Shown: positions 1 to 13,277, numbered from the stretch's first letter. The stretch is 64,000 bases of DNA from Xestospongia bergquistia (GCA_963965975.1 OZ014412.1:2110501-2174500), one strand, 5' to 3'. Notes: generated from the letters alone by a model not told the origin. Translations and numbers: made by a program.

Positions 1-170
1 ACTGATCTTAAACCAATAGGACAAATTTAGCAATATGTTATGACATCATCACAATTATGTTATTAAATAAAAGATTGTAAACTTATTAAATTTTTTTCAT
101 AACTAAAGGTATAACATTAATAATAATTCATAATAGTTTGTTACATCATCGATATCTAACTCTGGCAAGG

Positions 171-3100
171 ATGATGATAAAGTTAGTGAAGATATTGTGT
201 TATATGTTACTACTAGTACAACTAGGAGATGGACAAGAACCTACCAACAGACCTAGTAATGGTAAGTAGTTGTTGTTAGAGTGAATATTAATATATACTT
301 CATAATAATAGGTGTACAACTGTATCTACCCTATGAGAATAGGATAATACCAGACTTCTCAATGATATATGCTGGACAGTTTTTTGATGGTGATTGGAAT
401 GGTGATGGTGTCAGTGATGTCTTGTGGTGTCAGAGTGCTAATAGTGGTTCTAATATTGGACTGTGGTATTATCCTAATGGTACTCAAATACCTTTGTTTA
501 ATGGAAACTTTGATCAAAGTAATTCCACAAGTCCAATATTCTCTAAGAGGTTCAGAGGTCAGATTGCACTAGCTAGAAAGTATGAACTATCAGGTTATGA
601 AGGTCTGTACACCTGTATCATTCCCGATGAGAATGGAGTGCACCGAACACTAGTGGTAGGAGTTTATGGAAGTTATACCTACAATATTAATGGTCAGTGA
701 CTGAGTTCATGTAATAATAAAGTGATGATATATCTCACTCTTATATAGATGGTCCTGATGCAGACTCCTCGATGCAGTTCTCTCTCATCTCTACAAGAGA
801 TGTTAAACCTCCAGTCTTCACTCTCACCTTCACTGTCTCTGATGGACCTCCCACTGATGTCACTTGTATAGATGAAAGTAACCCATTTACCATTTTTAGT
901 GGTGACCTGTCTCGTGTGGTGGTGAATGGACCAGGATCTGTTACACAGGTGACAGTGACAGTGAGAATGAGACAAGCTGGTACTTATCAATGTACTGTTT
1001 CCAATGCCAGAGTAACTAATGGTCCTATACCTGGACAAAGTGGTCCAATTGCTACAAATAGTAGCAGTACATCACATACTATAACAGGTTAGTAAATCAC
1101 TGAGTAAGATGGTATATATATTCTCTCTCTGTTACAGTTGCTGGTACTCCTACTGGTCTGACTGCTACAAGACTGAACACAGGTCTGGCTCATGTACAGC
1201 TCTTCTGGCCATCTGTGTCAGGAGTAGCTGGTTATGAGGTGTTCTATCAACTCAGTAGTGGTAGTAGTTCTGTTATGAGTGCAGGAACTACAACTAACAC
1301 AATGTTGAATATAACATCAGGACTGAGTTTATACAGTACATACAACTTCTTTGTAGTATCATATGGTAGTGAGAGTAGTACAGTATTACCTAGTGATCAT
1401 AGTAATAATGTCACTGTGACATTTAATGGTAAGTTTGTGAATAGAAATATAAAGTAAAATGATATTCATTCCTACTTTTAGTAATCCCTTTTCCCTCTCT
1501 GACACTTACTACCACCAATACAACTATTACTATGACATGGATACCATCTACATTTGCTCCTCAAACATATCAGAGTTATCTTCAATGTCGTAGAAGATGT
1601 GAACAGACTTTTGGTCTTACTATAATCTCTAATTCATCAATCTCATCACCATATACATTTACTGGTATTGATCCTGGTACTTACTGTATTGTTAGTCTCA
1701 ATGGAATATATGGTAGTGAACAAGCTTCCTTATCTTCTGCGTCTACCACTACACTCTCATCTGGTAAAGTATATTACATTCTCATATTCACAACTATTAT
1801 GCTGTTCTTACATTATCTACAGTACCCACATCATCTGTCAGTAGTGTCACTATATCATCAGTTGAGGAAAACTCCATGATTGTCTCATGGGATGAGGTAC
1901 CTTGCTCTGGACAGAATGGACCCATCACTGGTTATTTGCTAGTGTTCTACTATACAAACACAACATTCAGTGACAAAGTTAACATCACTGGAGGAGACAA
2001 CAGACAGTACAACCTCACAACACTCACACCTTACACTAACTACACTGTGACAGTAATAGCATATAATAATGGTGGGACTGGACCAGCAAGTAGTGAGTTA
2101 ATACAACAGACAAAAGAAGCTAGTAAGTTAGTTACTACTGATATATAATATATTATTGATATACTATAGAACCTGGTGTGGTATTTGGTCTAATACTAAG
2201 TCGTGTAAAGGGACAGGTCATCACCATTACATGGAACATACCTACAGTACCCAATGGTATCATTATCATGTATGAGATACGTTATAGAGAGTCTAACAGT
2301 AATGGTCCATACAATATAACTAACACAACCAACACACAATACAGTGAGGAGGACTACTACCTAACACTAACTATACCATTGGAGTGAGAGCATATACCAG
2401 TGTAGGATCAGGAGAATGGAGTGATACTCAAATCTCTACCAGTAACATACGTAGGTCTCTTGTCTGTCTTTTTAATAACACGTATCCTTTTCTTTATAGC
2501 TAGAGTTTCTGGTTTTAATATAACAAAAATCAGTAACACTGCAGTACTTGCTATGTGGCAACCTATTACTGCTCAAGAAGTCAAGTATTACACTGTCTAT
2601 TATATTAGTACTAAGAGACAATCTGATATGAGTAACAAGACCTTTCCTGCTGGTAGCAGTGAAGGTGTAATAGGAGGACTACAAGATAACTTAAACTATT
2701 TGTTCTCACTTTCTGTAACATTTGAAATAAATGAGATTGATTATGAGGGAGAGAGAACCCAACCTATTCCACCTGGTAAGATATGTATTAAAAGGAAGCT
2801 ATTTAGCTGGTTTTTTTAGTAGTCCATTATACAACATAGTAGATGATAGAGTTAGATCCACTCCAATAGTCTCATATCACTTAAGTAGTCTAAAAATGTT
2901 CCTACTCAGTTTTACAAAACTTTAGTAACAATCAAGTAACTAGATCATTGAACTATCACTTATGTCATTAATACATTATATTGTAGGTTATTATCCTAAT
3001 TTTTATATTATAGGAATCATTTGTACTCCAGCAACAACAAGTATGTTATCATCAATAAATCAACTTGTATATTTTCATTAACAACACTAACTATTGCTAC

Positions 3101-3919
3101 TTCATTATTAATAATGAATACAAGTAAACTTTATAATTACAGCATTTTTGCTCAAAAATGTTAGTTAGAATATGCACAACCATACATTTTTTGCTGGATG
3201 TTTATTAATCTTAATTGAAAAACAATAAATAACTTGAATACAAAATTTTTCTTTTAAACAGAATTGTTTACACTTAGGTTTTTTATATATATGTAATAAA
3301 AGTGGTCCTTTATTGTAAATCTGGTCACAACTTTCTATATATAATAATATATAATATTCTATACAACTAATGATCATATTATATAATACATATAATATGA
3401 TGTAATGATTGTACTAGTATTATATTATTGGTTATGTTATATTGTCATTGTATTATGTAATAATGATGTCATTCTTATAATAGGATGTATTCCTTTTATC
3501 ACTATGACAACCATTAGTACTGAGTGTCAGTCTCCTACTAATGAATTAACTGTTGGTTTATCAATATCACTAGTATTATTAGTTATTGCTGGTATTATTA
3601 TTATAATACTAGTACTGGTTGTAATAAGACAATATAATAAGATGAAGTTATTGAGGTATATATATCATTAGATAAAGTAACTTTATTGATGGTTTGTTTT
3701 ATGTAGTATGAAAACATCACATGAAGATATCGCTATGACAACCAGTCAAGCTTATATTGTTATAAAAACAAGTGCTAAGTGAGTTATTAAGAGACATATT
3801 TTAAATTATAATATCATGTTAATAGTGAACTTGAAGAACCATTGTATGAGATAACTGATCAAGAACCAACTGAAGTTACTTCTCAACAAGACAACATTTA
3901 TGAGAGAATTGAACATTGA
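171..3919 (+). CDS. Ig/FN3 single-pass receptor, 12 exons
   Basis: Predicted cell-surface receptor of about 868 residues. Exons by splice sites: 171-261, 312-692, 749-1087, 1138-1428, 1482-1763, 1823-2122, 2170-2450, 2500-2775, 3014-3040, 3484-3655, 3707-3778, 3826-3919. Exon 1 is a signal peptide (MMIKLVKILCYMLLLVQLG). Exons 2 and 3 are Ig-like (Cys pairs VLWC/YTC and VTC/TYQC). Exons 4-8 are each one FN3 domain. Exon 9 is a 9-residue linker, exon 10 holds a TM helix (core LVLLVIAGIIIIILVLVVI), and exons 11-12 form a short tail with AYIVI, LYEIT and IYERI tyrosine sites that could bind SH2 domains. All boundaries are in phase except exon 7, which is one base short, so the frame breaks near 2340-2375. 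Ligand unknown. It differs from the F family in domain number and tail. Confidence 0.85.
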
Positions 3920-4108
3920 ACCAATGATACACCAGTACTTAACAAATCCACATGTTATATAAACAGTTCATGTCACATAGTCAATATCAAGCAATAACCA
4001 TTAAAAAAAATTAAACCCTAAACTCTATGCAATCAATGTCTTCGCCATTAACAGAAAGACTTGTATTAATAGAATATACAGAACTGGTATAATAAATAAT
4101 GTACATGT

Positions 4109-4121
4109 GTTGCCATGGTAA

Positions 4122-4122
<1 letters not shown>
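4109..4122. promoter_or_regulatory. Consensus-like RFX X-box palindrome
   Basis: The sequence GTTGCCATGGTAAC fits the RFX-factor X-box consensus (GTNRCC, 0-3 spacer, RGYAAC) with an AT spacer. It lies about 190 bases after the receptor's stop and just before an AT microsatellite. No start codon of a recognised gene follows closely, so its function is uncertain; chance is possible. Confidence 0.4.
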
Positions 4123-4180
<58 letters not shown>

Positions 4181-4211
4181 ATGTATGTATGTATGTATGT
4201 ATGTATATATG

Positions 4212-4266
<55 letters not shown>

Positions 4267-4290
4267 AATGTATATATATATATATATATA
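4123..4290. repeat. AT/GTAT microsatellite
   Basis: Simple (AT)n tracts interrupted by (GTAT)n. Open frames rich in Ile/Tyr across it are artefacts of the repeat. Confidence 0.95.
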
Positions 4291-6429
4291 ACAGATGATA
4301 TTGTTTATTTATCCATCATTGTTTGTTTGACGGTCTCATCTGAGCTTCGTATTCCACGTCCATTTATTTTAGCATTGATACATTTCATTTTAATAATTCA
4401 TTTGTTGACCTCATGTCAACAATGAGTTATTAGAATGTTGTCATGTGATCTATGTAGATTTGAACTTACTGATGATGATCTTCAACTAGCAAAATTTGAG
4501 GTACATGTGTCCATTAGCCAACTTATATTGATCAATATAATAAAACTATGCATCCATTTTATTGTACTGTTTGTCCATTAGCTAACTTTTGTTGATCCAT
4601 TTAGTAAAATCACATATCCATTGTTATATTATTGGTCAATTAGCTTGCAAAGATTATGGTACATCACTTAAAACTTGTAATTATCAAGTCATTGGATCAT
4701 TTTGTATCATTACATTCTCTAGTAGCTATATATATATATATATATATATAGTTACTAGAACCTTTGTTAGGTAACAAGGGGTGTGGCTAGTTTAAAATTT
4801 CTGTTTTTACAAGTTACTTTTTATATAAATATTTCAAAAAGTACTTGTGTATGGAATTTTTACTTCTTATCATTTCAACAAATTGTACAATTGTATAATT
4901 AACTCTTAATTGGAAGGAGCTAGAGAGAAGGTAGTGTGTAGGTCAGTAGGTGTGAGTTGTAAGGAGTGGAGTTTGCCTGCATATATACTTGCCCACTTTT
5001 GGAATTACATATCTTTTGGTTAGCTAAAACACCAACTAATACTGAAAGACCCACTGACTATAACTGATAATTTGAAATTATAATTAGTAGGGGGTGTCTG
5101 AATTCCCAGCAGGATATCATGTTGGATATCTATAGATTCTTTAGCTGGACCTACACAATACTAAAACCACACCTCACTATGACATCTAATGAGTTCACTG
5201 TAGCTTTAATTGTCCATTTGAATTTTCCCTCACTCTCCAAATCTGATGATATCCATTTTACCAACAGAGATGCCTCAGACAAAACAAAGGAATTACACAA
5301 TATTTATTGTTATAATGTAATTTACCTTTGTTATGCCCCTAACAATTGAATTTATACTCATTTGAGGAGAGTTATGGTGTTATAGCACATTTGTTCCCTC
5401 CCCCCTAAAATTTGTCCCCTGCGATATATTACACTAATGCAAAATGTCCCTGGGGACATTTTGCATCAGCACAAATTTTGTCTGTGTGGGGGCAGTTTGC
5501 ACTCCAATGACAGTAAAGATATTGCCTTGTGGTACATGGATTAAATACATTGTCTTTTCCAAACAACAAAATACTAGAGAAAGAATTTATAAATATTAGT
5601 GGATTTATGATAGGGGCTCACCCATTATTGGTGATATTGTAATCAGTTGAAGTGAAGCCAGCTGCTGCATCAAGTGAGATGGCATCAAGAAATATGACAT
5701 TTTGTATTTGTACCATTAAGAGGATATCACCCAGAGGAGAGATTAGACAGACAGATAGGCAGACAATGGACATACTTCAATTATTTGAAAGTCAGGTCTA
5801 TCTTTAAGTGGTTTAACAACCTATAAAACATGGGTGTGGTTATTACAAGGTCTTCTATAGACTACATGACCACATAATCTGTACTATCTATACTTATACA
5901 TTGATAGCATACATTGAATTGCTGTAATTTTCTTAACATTTTTTTCTCCTACTGTTAGTGTTAATAGAGAATGAGAAACTATGGACATTGATTTCACATT
6001 ATAGTTACTTGACTTAAGAAGATAGTATCAACAAACACCTACACCTCTTCAACTACAGTCCTCACTGTCATAATCTTTATCACCTCATTATAGTTACATC
6101 AAGCTCCACTCACCTCTCTAGACTCCTTTACCAGACTGCTGACATTAGCTATGATAATAAACACAATTCAGAAAATAGGAACTCTCCTCCCTTTACTTCT
6201 AGTGATACTAAAGAGTCAATAATAAAATCAACATTGTTTGATAATGTAAGTGATGATATAACACTAATATCATGTACATTATAATTATGGTAATTACATT
6301 GTTTTGGTAATCCAATAATTAATAGTTTCTCAGTATATTTATCATATTGGACCACAATAGGTTTTAGTTTCTGTACTTTTCAATGTAAAAAGATTGTTAC
6401 AGTAAACTTCATTGATATTATAAATAAAT
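4291..6429. other. Intergenic region, no gene recognised
   Basis: No family exon, signal peptide or known domain was recognised on either strand. Contents seen are a short AT run at about 4728-4750 and the hairpin at 5437-5466. Small open frames here (for example 5119-5349) have no recognisable motif. Confidence 0.6.
5437..5466. repeat. Perfect 14-bp palindrome, 2-base spacer
   Basis: ATGCAAAATGTCCC is followed by TG and its exact reverse complement. It is flanked by imperfect inverted arms (about 5401-5418 and 5470-5492, rich in C and G runs), which suggests a small fold-back or MITE-like element. Confidence 0.7.
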
Positions 6430-6800
6430 AATTTTGATGTAGTTTGATGATTATATTTATGATTTATTTATTGTACGAGGTGTACATTACACTACAATAC
6501 AATAGGTAATAGAGTAAATGTTAATATTGATTGTATACAACATAATGATCTGAAATTCTGTATTGAATATCTAGTGAGCAAAACAATACTATAGCTATTG
6601 ATCTATTGTAAACTGACAATGTGTTATGAATACTATTAACAATTATTGCTAATATCATGAAACAAATATATAATATCTTTATTACTGTAGAGTGGAGTTA
6701 ATATCATTACTCAAGAAACATCTGAGGAGACAGTCAATTTTAAAAGGAGGAAAAATATTTGAAACTGGATGTGAATTCTGTATTATTAATGGAGGACATA
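6430..6800 (+). pseudogene. Remnant of an F3-type tail exon and its intron
   Basis: The segment aligns by eye with 20810-21110 inside F3. It keeps a spliceosomal-looking acceptor (CTGTAG near 6690) and a degraded copy of the exon encoding GGANVINLETPEE. Nothing upstream supplies an ectodomain. The same junction recurs near 38300 and 61170, each time ahead of a minus-strand F gene, so it marks the edge of a duplicated convergent pair. Confidence 0.65.
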
Positions 6801-7367
6801 TTGTACTGACATAAATAATCAAGATCATTATTTCATAGTCATCATAATTTCATACTTTTCCAATATTCTGCTCATACATCCTCCCACACATTCATCTGTA
6901 CATAGAATATTGGTAATAGTAATAGTGGTCTAGTTTATAGAATATATTGATAAATTGTAACACAATTTTTTAATATAGACCAATAATATTAATAAAACAT
7001 TTTATTTTTCAAAGTCAATGACTCCTTCTTCAAGTGTTAAGACAGAAATGGATGTATGCTAGGAATGTATGATAGATAGTAAATGTTAAAGTTTTTAGTG
7101 ATCATGTCTTGTAGTATTATTTGAGTTTGCAGTACAAGTACTCAACTCAAAAAGTAGATAGTGGTAGAAATGAAAGTGAAATAAAGTTATGTAATATGAT
7201 TACATCTGAATAGAAGGAATATCTAAAGTCAATTCAAAAAACAATTAATATTTATCATAACAGTAGCATTATTAAAAGAAAGGAAAATTTATTGCATAGA
7301 GAATAACAAAATAATGTATTTAATTTGTACAATAGAATGATGTAGCAAAATGTTTGTGAAGTTAAAA

Positions 7368-9626
7368 TTAATTTGATGTTGATGCTATTATATTTTCATA
7401 GCCATCAGTACAAATCATACTAGGTTGTATTGTTATATATGATGGATTACTCTCTAACTCCACTCTTTTATTTGTTATCTCTAACATGTTCACAAAAATG
7501 TATACTGATAATACATGAAGTTAAACATTATAATTTACCTTCCTCATATGCAGGATTATGAGTGATAGCTTTCTGATCAACTATATAGAATTATATGAAA
7601 ATATTTAGTTTATAACCACTCTTTCTTACCTCCAACTTCATATTGCTGTCTCTTCTTCTTCCTCCAATATACAGTAATACTAATAGCTATCACTATTATA
7701 GTAATAACAATTATTACTACAATACTGACTGTACTAGTAGTAATAGCAATGAAGATGAACACAGACTGATTGGTAGCTAATTAGCAGATAAAATAATAAT
7801 ATTTATTAAGGATATATTTACTAGAAAAAATAGTAGGTTCTACTGAGTGTATTGATATCATGATCAAAGTTATTCCAGATGCTCTGGTGATGTCACTGGT
7901 CAACACAGAGATTGATACATCATTTAATGTTATACCTAGTGATATAGAATTGTACATAATAATTATTATACTTACTGATAGTACTAACAGTCTCAGTAGA
8001 AGATGGCCATGGTAGTAAGATAAATTTCAGTACTTGATGGTACACAACAGATGGGTTAGTTATAATAGTACCATCTACTATATCATGAGCTGTCACAGTA
8101 TAGTTACCACTAACTGGTAGAGTTATATACTTGTATACTGTACTCTCCTCTATACTGGATTTACTCATATTAATAGACTTCAAAGTTCCTTTAGAAGACT
8201 CTCTTATATCACATGTATATATAAAATATCACATGACATCCATCAGCAGTAGATCTCTCAGCAAACCTACACTCTACAACAACTGATCCATTATCAGAGT
8301 AGTACTGTAGAGTGAGTCCTTAAACATGATAGGTTGCTATAGGAAATATTGTATAATAAAATTTTAAATTGTTAACTCACTAAAAATAATAAAATCTTGG
8401 TCTTTAGTGTTATTAAAAGAGTTTGTGATGTACACAGTAAAAGTGTAGTTATTAAATGGATCCAGACCAGTGATATTATAACAGATAATGACATCATCAT
8501 TAGTAGTAGTGTTTCCAATATATTGAAGATGATAAGTTGTCACAATATTGTTATATTCAGTTGTACCAAATAACAGACTATTACACAGTCTAGGTGTACC
8601 ATTGACCTTGTAATAAAAACAATTTGGTCCAATCTAATTTAAATTAAATCAAATCAACCTTTAATTTAAACTGTGTAATGAATTCAGTTTCAGTGTCATC
8701 AAATATTACAGTAAAGATATTTATTTCAACTGTATAATCTGTAATAGAGTACAATCACTATATTTGGTAATATTGTGTCAACTTACTTCCTGAGTATTCT
8801 CTTGTTAAGCTAACACCAATTGATGTGTATTGTTCAGTAAAAGCTGTTACAATAACAGTATAAATATCACAAATTGTGAAGTTATTAGAAAATTCATTAT
8901 TATAAAATGTATTAGTTGTATTAATATTTACTATTACAGAACCATCTTTACTCTTAACAATAACATGATATGTTGTAATACTCCCTTGTGGAATATCATC
9001 GGAATAAAATGATGGAGGAGACCAAGTTACTGAAAGGTTTTTTAACATCAAAATAAGTAGTCCCTCAATAGATGAAATACCTAAAGAGTATAAGTAAGTA
9101 TCTTTATATACAACATATGACAATACTAAAGACTAAACTTGCATACCTTCAATAGTTAAAGTAGCTCTTTTCTTTTCTATATCGTATGGATTAGAATTGA
9201 TCACATTACATCCAATGCCTATTCCATCATTAATAGGTAGTGCTCTTATAGTTAGTACTGATGACCACACATCAACTGATATATTGTTAGTAGTTACTGA
9301 TATCTCTCTGTCTTGATTACTGTGATCAGTGTGTGAACTACCCTGTACTGTCCATATCAATGCAACTCCTGTGCCCTCACAGGTAAAGTTAGCCAGTGTA
9401 TAAAGTGGAATAGACACTGATAAAGGAGCTACTGTAAAATCTATAATATACACATACAATAACTGAATTAAGGTAAGTATATTGCAGAATTCATTAAAAA
9501 ACCAAGCTATTTCAAAAAAGCAACAAACCAATTAAATATATATTGTTATTTAAACTTACTAGCTCCATTGACTGCCAAAATTCTTAAAATTAAGATAAGA
9601 CTGGCCTTCAAGACTACCTCATCCAT
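7368..9626 (-). pseudogene. F1: Ig/FN3 receptor copy with broken exon 6
   Basis: Ten exons (minus, 5' to 3'): 9626-9560, 9440-9147, 9080-8787, 8738-8659, 8606-8381, 8336-7976, 7935-7822, 7776-7630, 7580-7539, 7480-7368. The signal peptide starts MDEVVLKASLILILRIL. Ig, FN3, split module, Cys-pair module, stem, TM (IVVIIVITIIVIAISITVYW) and tail are all recognisable. The tail has NPAY, NPSYITI and GYENI. Exon 6 has two lesions: CAA to TAA just after its start (near 8321) and a 19-base insertion near 8210-8230 that repeats CATGTGATAT and adds a stop and a frameshift. The secreted N-terminal half could still be made. An AATAAA signal lies about 75 bases after the stop. Nearest relative in the window is F10. 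Confidence 0.85.
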
Positions 9627-11650
9627 TGTTTGTTGAAATAACACAAGTTTTAATTACAACTTTCTATATTTCCTTATTAGGAATGTACATCAATAGCAGT
9701 GTTGACAATACTAACATGATTTTATCTGACATTGTAGAAATTTAAGTTAGCGCTATCTTTTATTTAATAGAATGCTTATCATAAAACTTTTAAATACAGA
9801 AGTCCTAGTCTACTTTCTTGAACATGTCAGTTCATGACATCTCTAGATCTATATATATTGATGCAACCTCATTGACAATACTAACATGATTTTAACTAAT
9901 ATTGTAGAATAATTCAGGTTAGTGCTATCTTTTATTTAATAGACTACTCATCAAAAAATTTTCAAATACAGAGTCTTCTGTCTTGTACATGTGAGTGTGT
10001 GACATCTCTACATATGTTGGTACAATGTCATTGACAAGACTAACTTATATAATATTTTTAAAAATTATATCATATAACTTTTAAAAATAATGAATGCAAC
10101 CTAGGATGTCTAATATAGTTCTAACAAACACTTTTCAAGGAGGTAGCTAGCCACAATGATGACAATAGCATAATTTCTACATATAACATAAACATGATTC
10201 CAATCTAACTAAGAAAAGGAATCTATACAAGATAATAGCAATGCACTGATGTCATTTCTATTATTCTTTTACTTGGTATTATGCTATTATATTGGGATAT
10301 TTAGCAAATTTCTACTATAATCAAACATTGCCTAAACTAGTAACTAAACAAGTCATTACTTCAAAATTATTTTATGTGTAGAAATAAACACTACACAGTA
10401 TATATCAGTTTGAATGAGATATTTATTATTTTCTTCTCTGGGCTATCCCCATATTACATAGGCAGTGCTATAACATTATTATTGTCAATAATCAATAAGT
10501 ATTTTATTTTTTTGTGTGTGCTATTATGTACAGATGATGTTATTACCATCACTGTCTATTGTTTCAGAATAGATGCACTTCAACATCTTCCTCATGTCTG
10601 GGAAGTAGATGTCATTCAAAAAAGGATTTCTCAAAATCCTTCAAAGTATTCCTTCCAGATAACTCCAGTAAGGTATAACAACTAAATAATTAGAAAATTA
10701 TTCCTAAATGTTCAATAATCTCAGCTCATTTGTATTTTTATTATCACATAGATACTAAAAAGTTATCAAAAGTTATATTATATCCATATTTAAGAAAAAT
10801 ATTTACTTAAACATGTTGACATGGAAAAGTCACTTCAACTTACAGTTCTAACATTTAAAGTTCAAGGTTACCTACCTATAAGTAGCCACTCTCAGCAGGA
10901 ACTGTCAAGATCCTAGCTAACCCTCCATAGCATTTAACTATATAAGTTATTACTACAATAAATTTAGTATGACTTCTATTTCTTCAACTCTTCATCCAAT
11001 TCTTTTAATTTAACTTTGAAATCATCAGTTTGACTGTAGATATGGGTGCTAAGATTGTAACTAACAAAGCATCAGAACCTTTAATATTTATATAGATTGT
11101 ATACTAGATGTAAAATTTTGATAACTAAATATAGTTGATGTCATGCTGCTAATATGTGTTATACTGAATGCTTGGCATTTGTACAAGTGGTTGGCTTAAA
11201 TGACCATTTTAAAATATTTATGAAATGTCTTGGTTTAGTGAGTGAAATAGTAGAGTAGATATAGCACAGTTGTTATGTGGTATTGCAAAGATGATAATAT
11301 AACTATCTTGTTTATAATATTTTTATTTAATCTATGAAGACTTTTCATCACATACACTTTTCAGTACAAAAAATTATGTATTTGGATGGAGTTATTAACG
11401 GAACAATTAAGACTAAAAATACAAGTTCAATATTGCTAACTTATTTATCAACTTTTATAAACATTTATTTTGGTACATGACATACTGCTTACAAGGCTAA
11501 TAGTTAAACTTAACAAGACCAGAATTACAATAAGTAGTATTTAGTTGAATACACTAGTCAATATATGTATTATATATATATATTTATATATATATATAAT
11601 ACATATAGTCAATATATCATATTAACTATATGATCAAATGATGTGATAGT
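9627..11650. other. F1 upstream region, no gene recognised
   Basis: The first ~560 bases match the region upstream of F10 (56417-56790) and contain a local duplication (about 9690-9770 against 9880-9960). A 103-codon open frame at 10374-10685 has no family motif and is not supported as a gene. An AT microsatellite lies near 11572-11602. Confidence 0.6.
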
Positions 11651-12010
11651 TATGGTCTCTACTAGAACTACTGATATTGCCACCACTAATGTAATCATAT
11701 TTATAGAACCTACTAGTGGAATATCTTATTGTAAGTTTAATATAATATTATATATCACACATTGAATGTATGTATTATAGATATTAGTTGTCTATGATGG
11801 TTACTGATATATTAACTTCTGTTGAGCATACATTATTGATAACAGGAATAATTATTTGCATTTGTTATTGTTAGAGGAGGAGGAACAAATCTATAAATTC
11901 ACTAAAGATATAAAATAGTCATCTCAATATACACATTCAGCTTCTTTAACTAGTAGTATCACACTATCTGACAAATGTAGACAGAGTGAGGTATGTCACT
12001 TCAATAATAA
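11650..12010 (+). pseudogene. Stem, TM and tail exon remnants
   Basis: A stem piece (EPTSGISY, donor near 11730) is followed by a degraded TM exon (LLITGIIICICYC, then a TAG stop) and a fragment of charged tail. It matches 56950-57310 and the better preserved 32243-32744. No ectodomain exons precede it. Confidence 0.65.
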
Positions 12011-12049
12011 TACTATCAATATATCATAGTTTTTCATGTACTAATATTA

Positions 12050-12360
12050 ATGTATTTTGTGTCCATTTATCATGATTGTATCTATGGTTACAGTTCAACA
12101 GGGTGTGCATGATAGTCTGACATGTCTCCATTAGGTCAATAAATATCAAAACCTCTAAATAAACCTGAAACTCACAATTCAATGACAATTTCCTGAGTCT
12201 CCCAATGTCCAAGAAACTCTGTACATCTAACATCTTACTTCATAATAAGGCAACACTAGTTCAATCACTTATAATACATATCATGAAAACTAAGTTAGAT
12301 ATTAATTTCATATATAGGAATAGAAGTTACTGACAGCAATCATTATTGTACTTATATACT
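12050..12360. repeat. Duplicated non-coding block (copy 1 of 3)
   Basis: Near-identical sequence recurs at about 33270-33600 and 57365-57575, always after a TM/tail remnant. In two of the three places it precedes a 41-bp minisatellite. No coding potential seen. Confidence 0.75.
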
Positions 12361-12539
12361 TTTGAAAATTAGCTACCACTGGAGAGAGAAAATGAATAAT
12401 AACAATATTAATTGATAGAATAAATGATGATTTTTTAAATATGTACATAATAATATCAAATGTTCTAACATTTCAGTACTAGAACTAAAATGAATTGTTA
12501 GTATTTCATTTGTATTTTAGTTCAAGTAAAAATACTATA

Positions 12540-13277
12540 ACTAATACTGTACTAACATTAATATTGTATAATGTACTAGAACTAATACTGTACTAACATT
12601 ATTGTGGTACAATGTGCTTGAACTAATACTGTACTAACATTATTATGGTATAATGTACTAGAACTAATACTGTACTAACATTATGTGATACAATGTACTA
12701 AAACTAATACTGTACTAACATTAATATGGTATAATGTACTAGAACTAATACTGTACTAATATTATTGTGGTAAAATGTGCTTGAACTAATACTGTACTAA
12801 CATTATTATGGTACAATATACTAGAACTAATACTGTACTAACATTAATATGGTATAATGTACTAGAACTAATACTGTACTAACATTATTGTGGTACAATG
12901 TGCTTGAACTAATACTGTACTAACATTATTATGGTACAATATACTAGAACTAATACTGTACTAACATTAATATGGTATAATGTACTAGAACTAATACTGT
13001 ACTAACATTATTGTGGTACAATGTGCTTGAACTAATACTGTACTAACATTATTATGGTACAATATATTAGAACTAATACTGTACTAACATTATTATGGTA
13101 CAATGTACTATAACTAATACTGTACTAACATTATTATGGTACAATGTACTAGAACTAATACTGTACTAACATTATTGTGGTACAATTTACTAGAACTAAT
13201 ACTGTACTAACATTATTGCGATACAATGTGCTTGAACTAATACTGTACTAACATTGTTGTGGTACAATGTGCTAGAA
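12540..13277. repeat. 41-bp minisatellite, about 18 copies
   Basis: Tandem unit of 41 bases with core GAACTAATACTGTACTAACA and a variable half (TTATTGTGGTACAATGTACTA-like). Variants alternate in places (GTGCTTG or GTACTAG junctions, TATGGT or TGTGGT), suggesting higher-order dimers. A shorter array of the same unit is at 33738-34203. Confidence 0.95.

Noticed and set aside
7368-7580. Canonical ITAM in all F tails
   Set aside because: Most copies have YITV instead of YxxI/L at the first site and a nine-residue gap; only F1 and F6 approach the consensus, so it is called ITAM-like only.
8830-9012. Recurrent ~60-codon plus-strand frame (also 31491, 41661, 51265, 55622, 63755)
   Set aside because: It lies antisense to the FN3 exon of each minus-strand receptor and recurs only because that exon is duplicated.
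10374-10685. 103-codon ORF as a membrane protein
   Set aside because: Hydrophobic by AT-rich composition, with no homologous counterpart in the duplicated flank of F10.
12540-13277. CRISPR-like array
   Set aside because: The 41-base units are directly adjacent with no unique spacers, and the context is animal DNA; it is a minisatellite.
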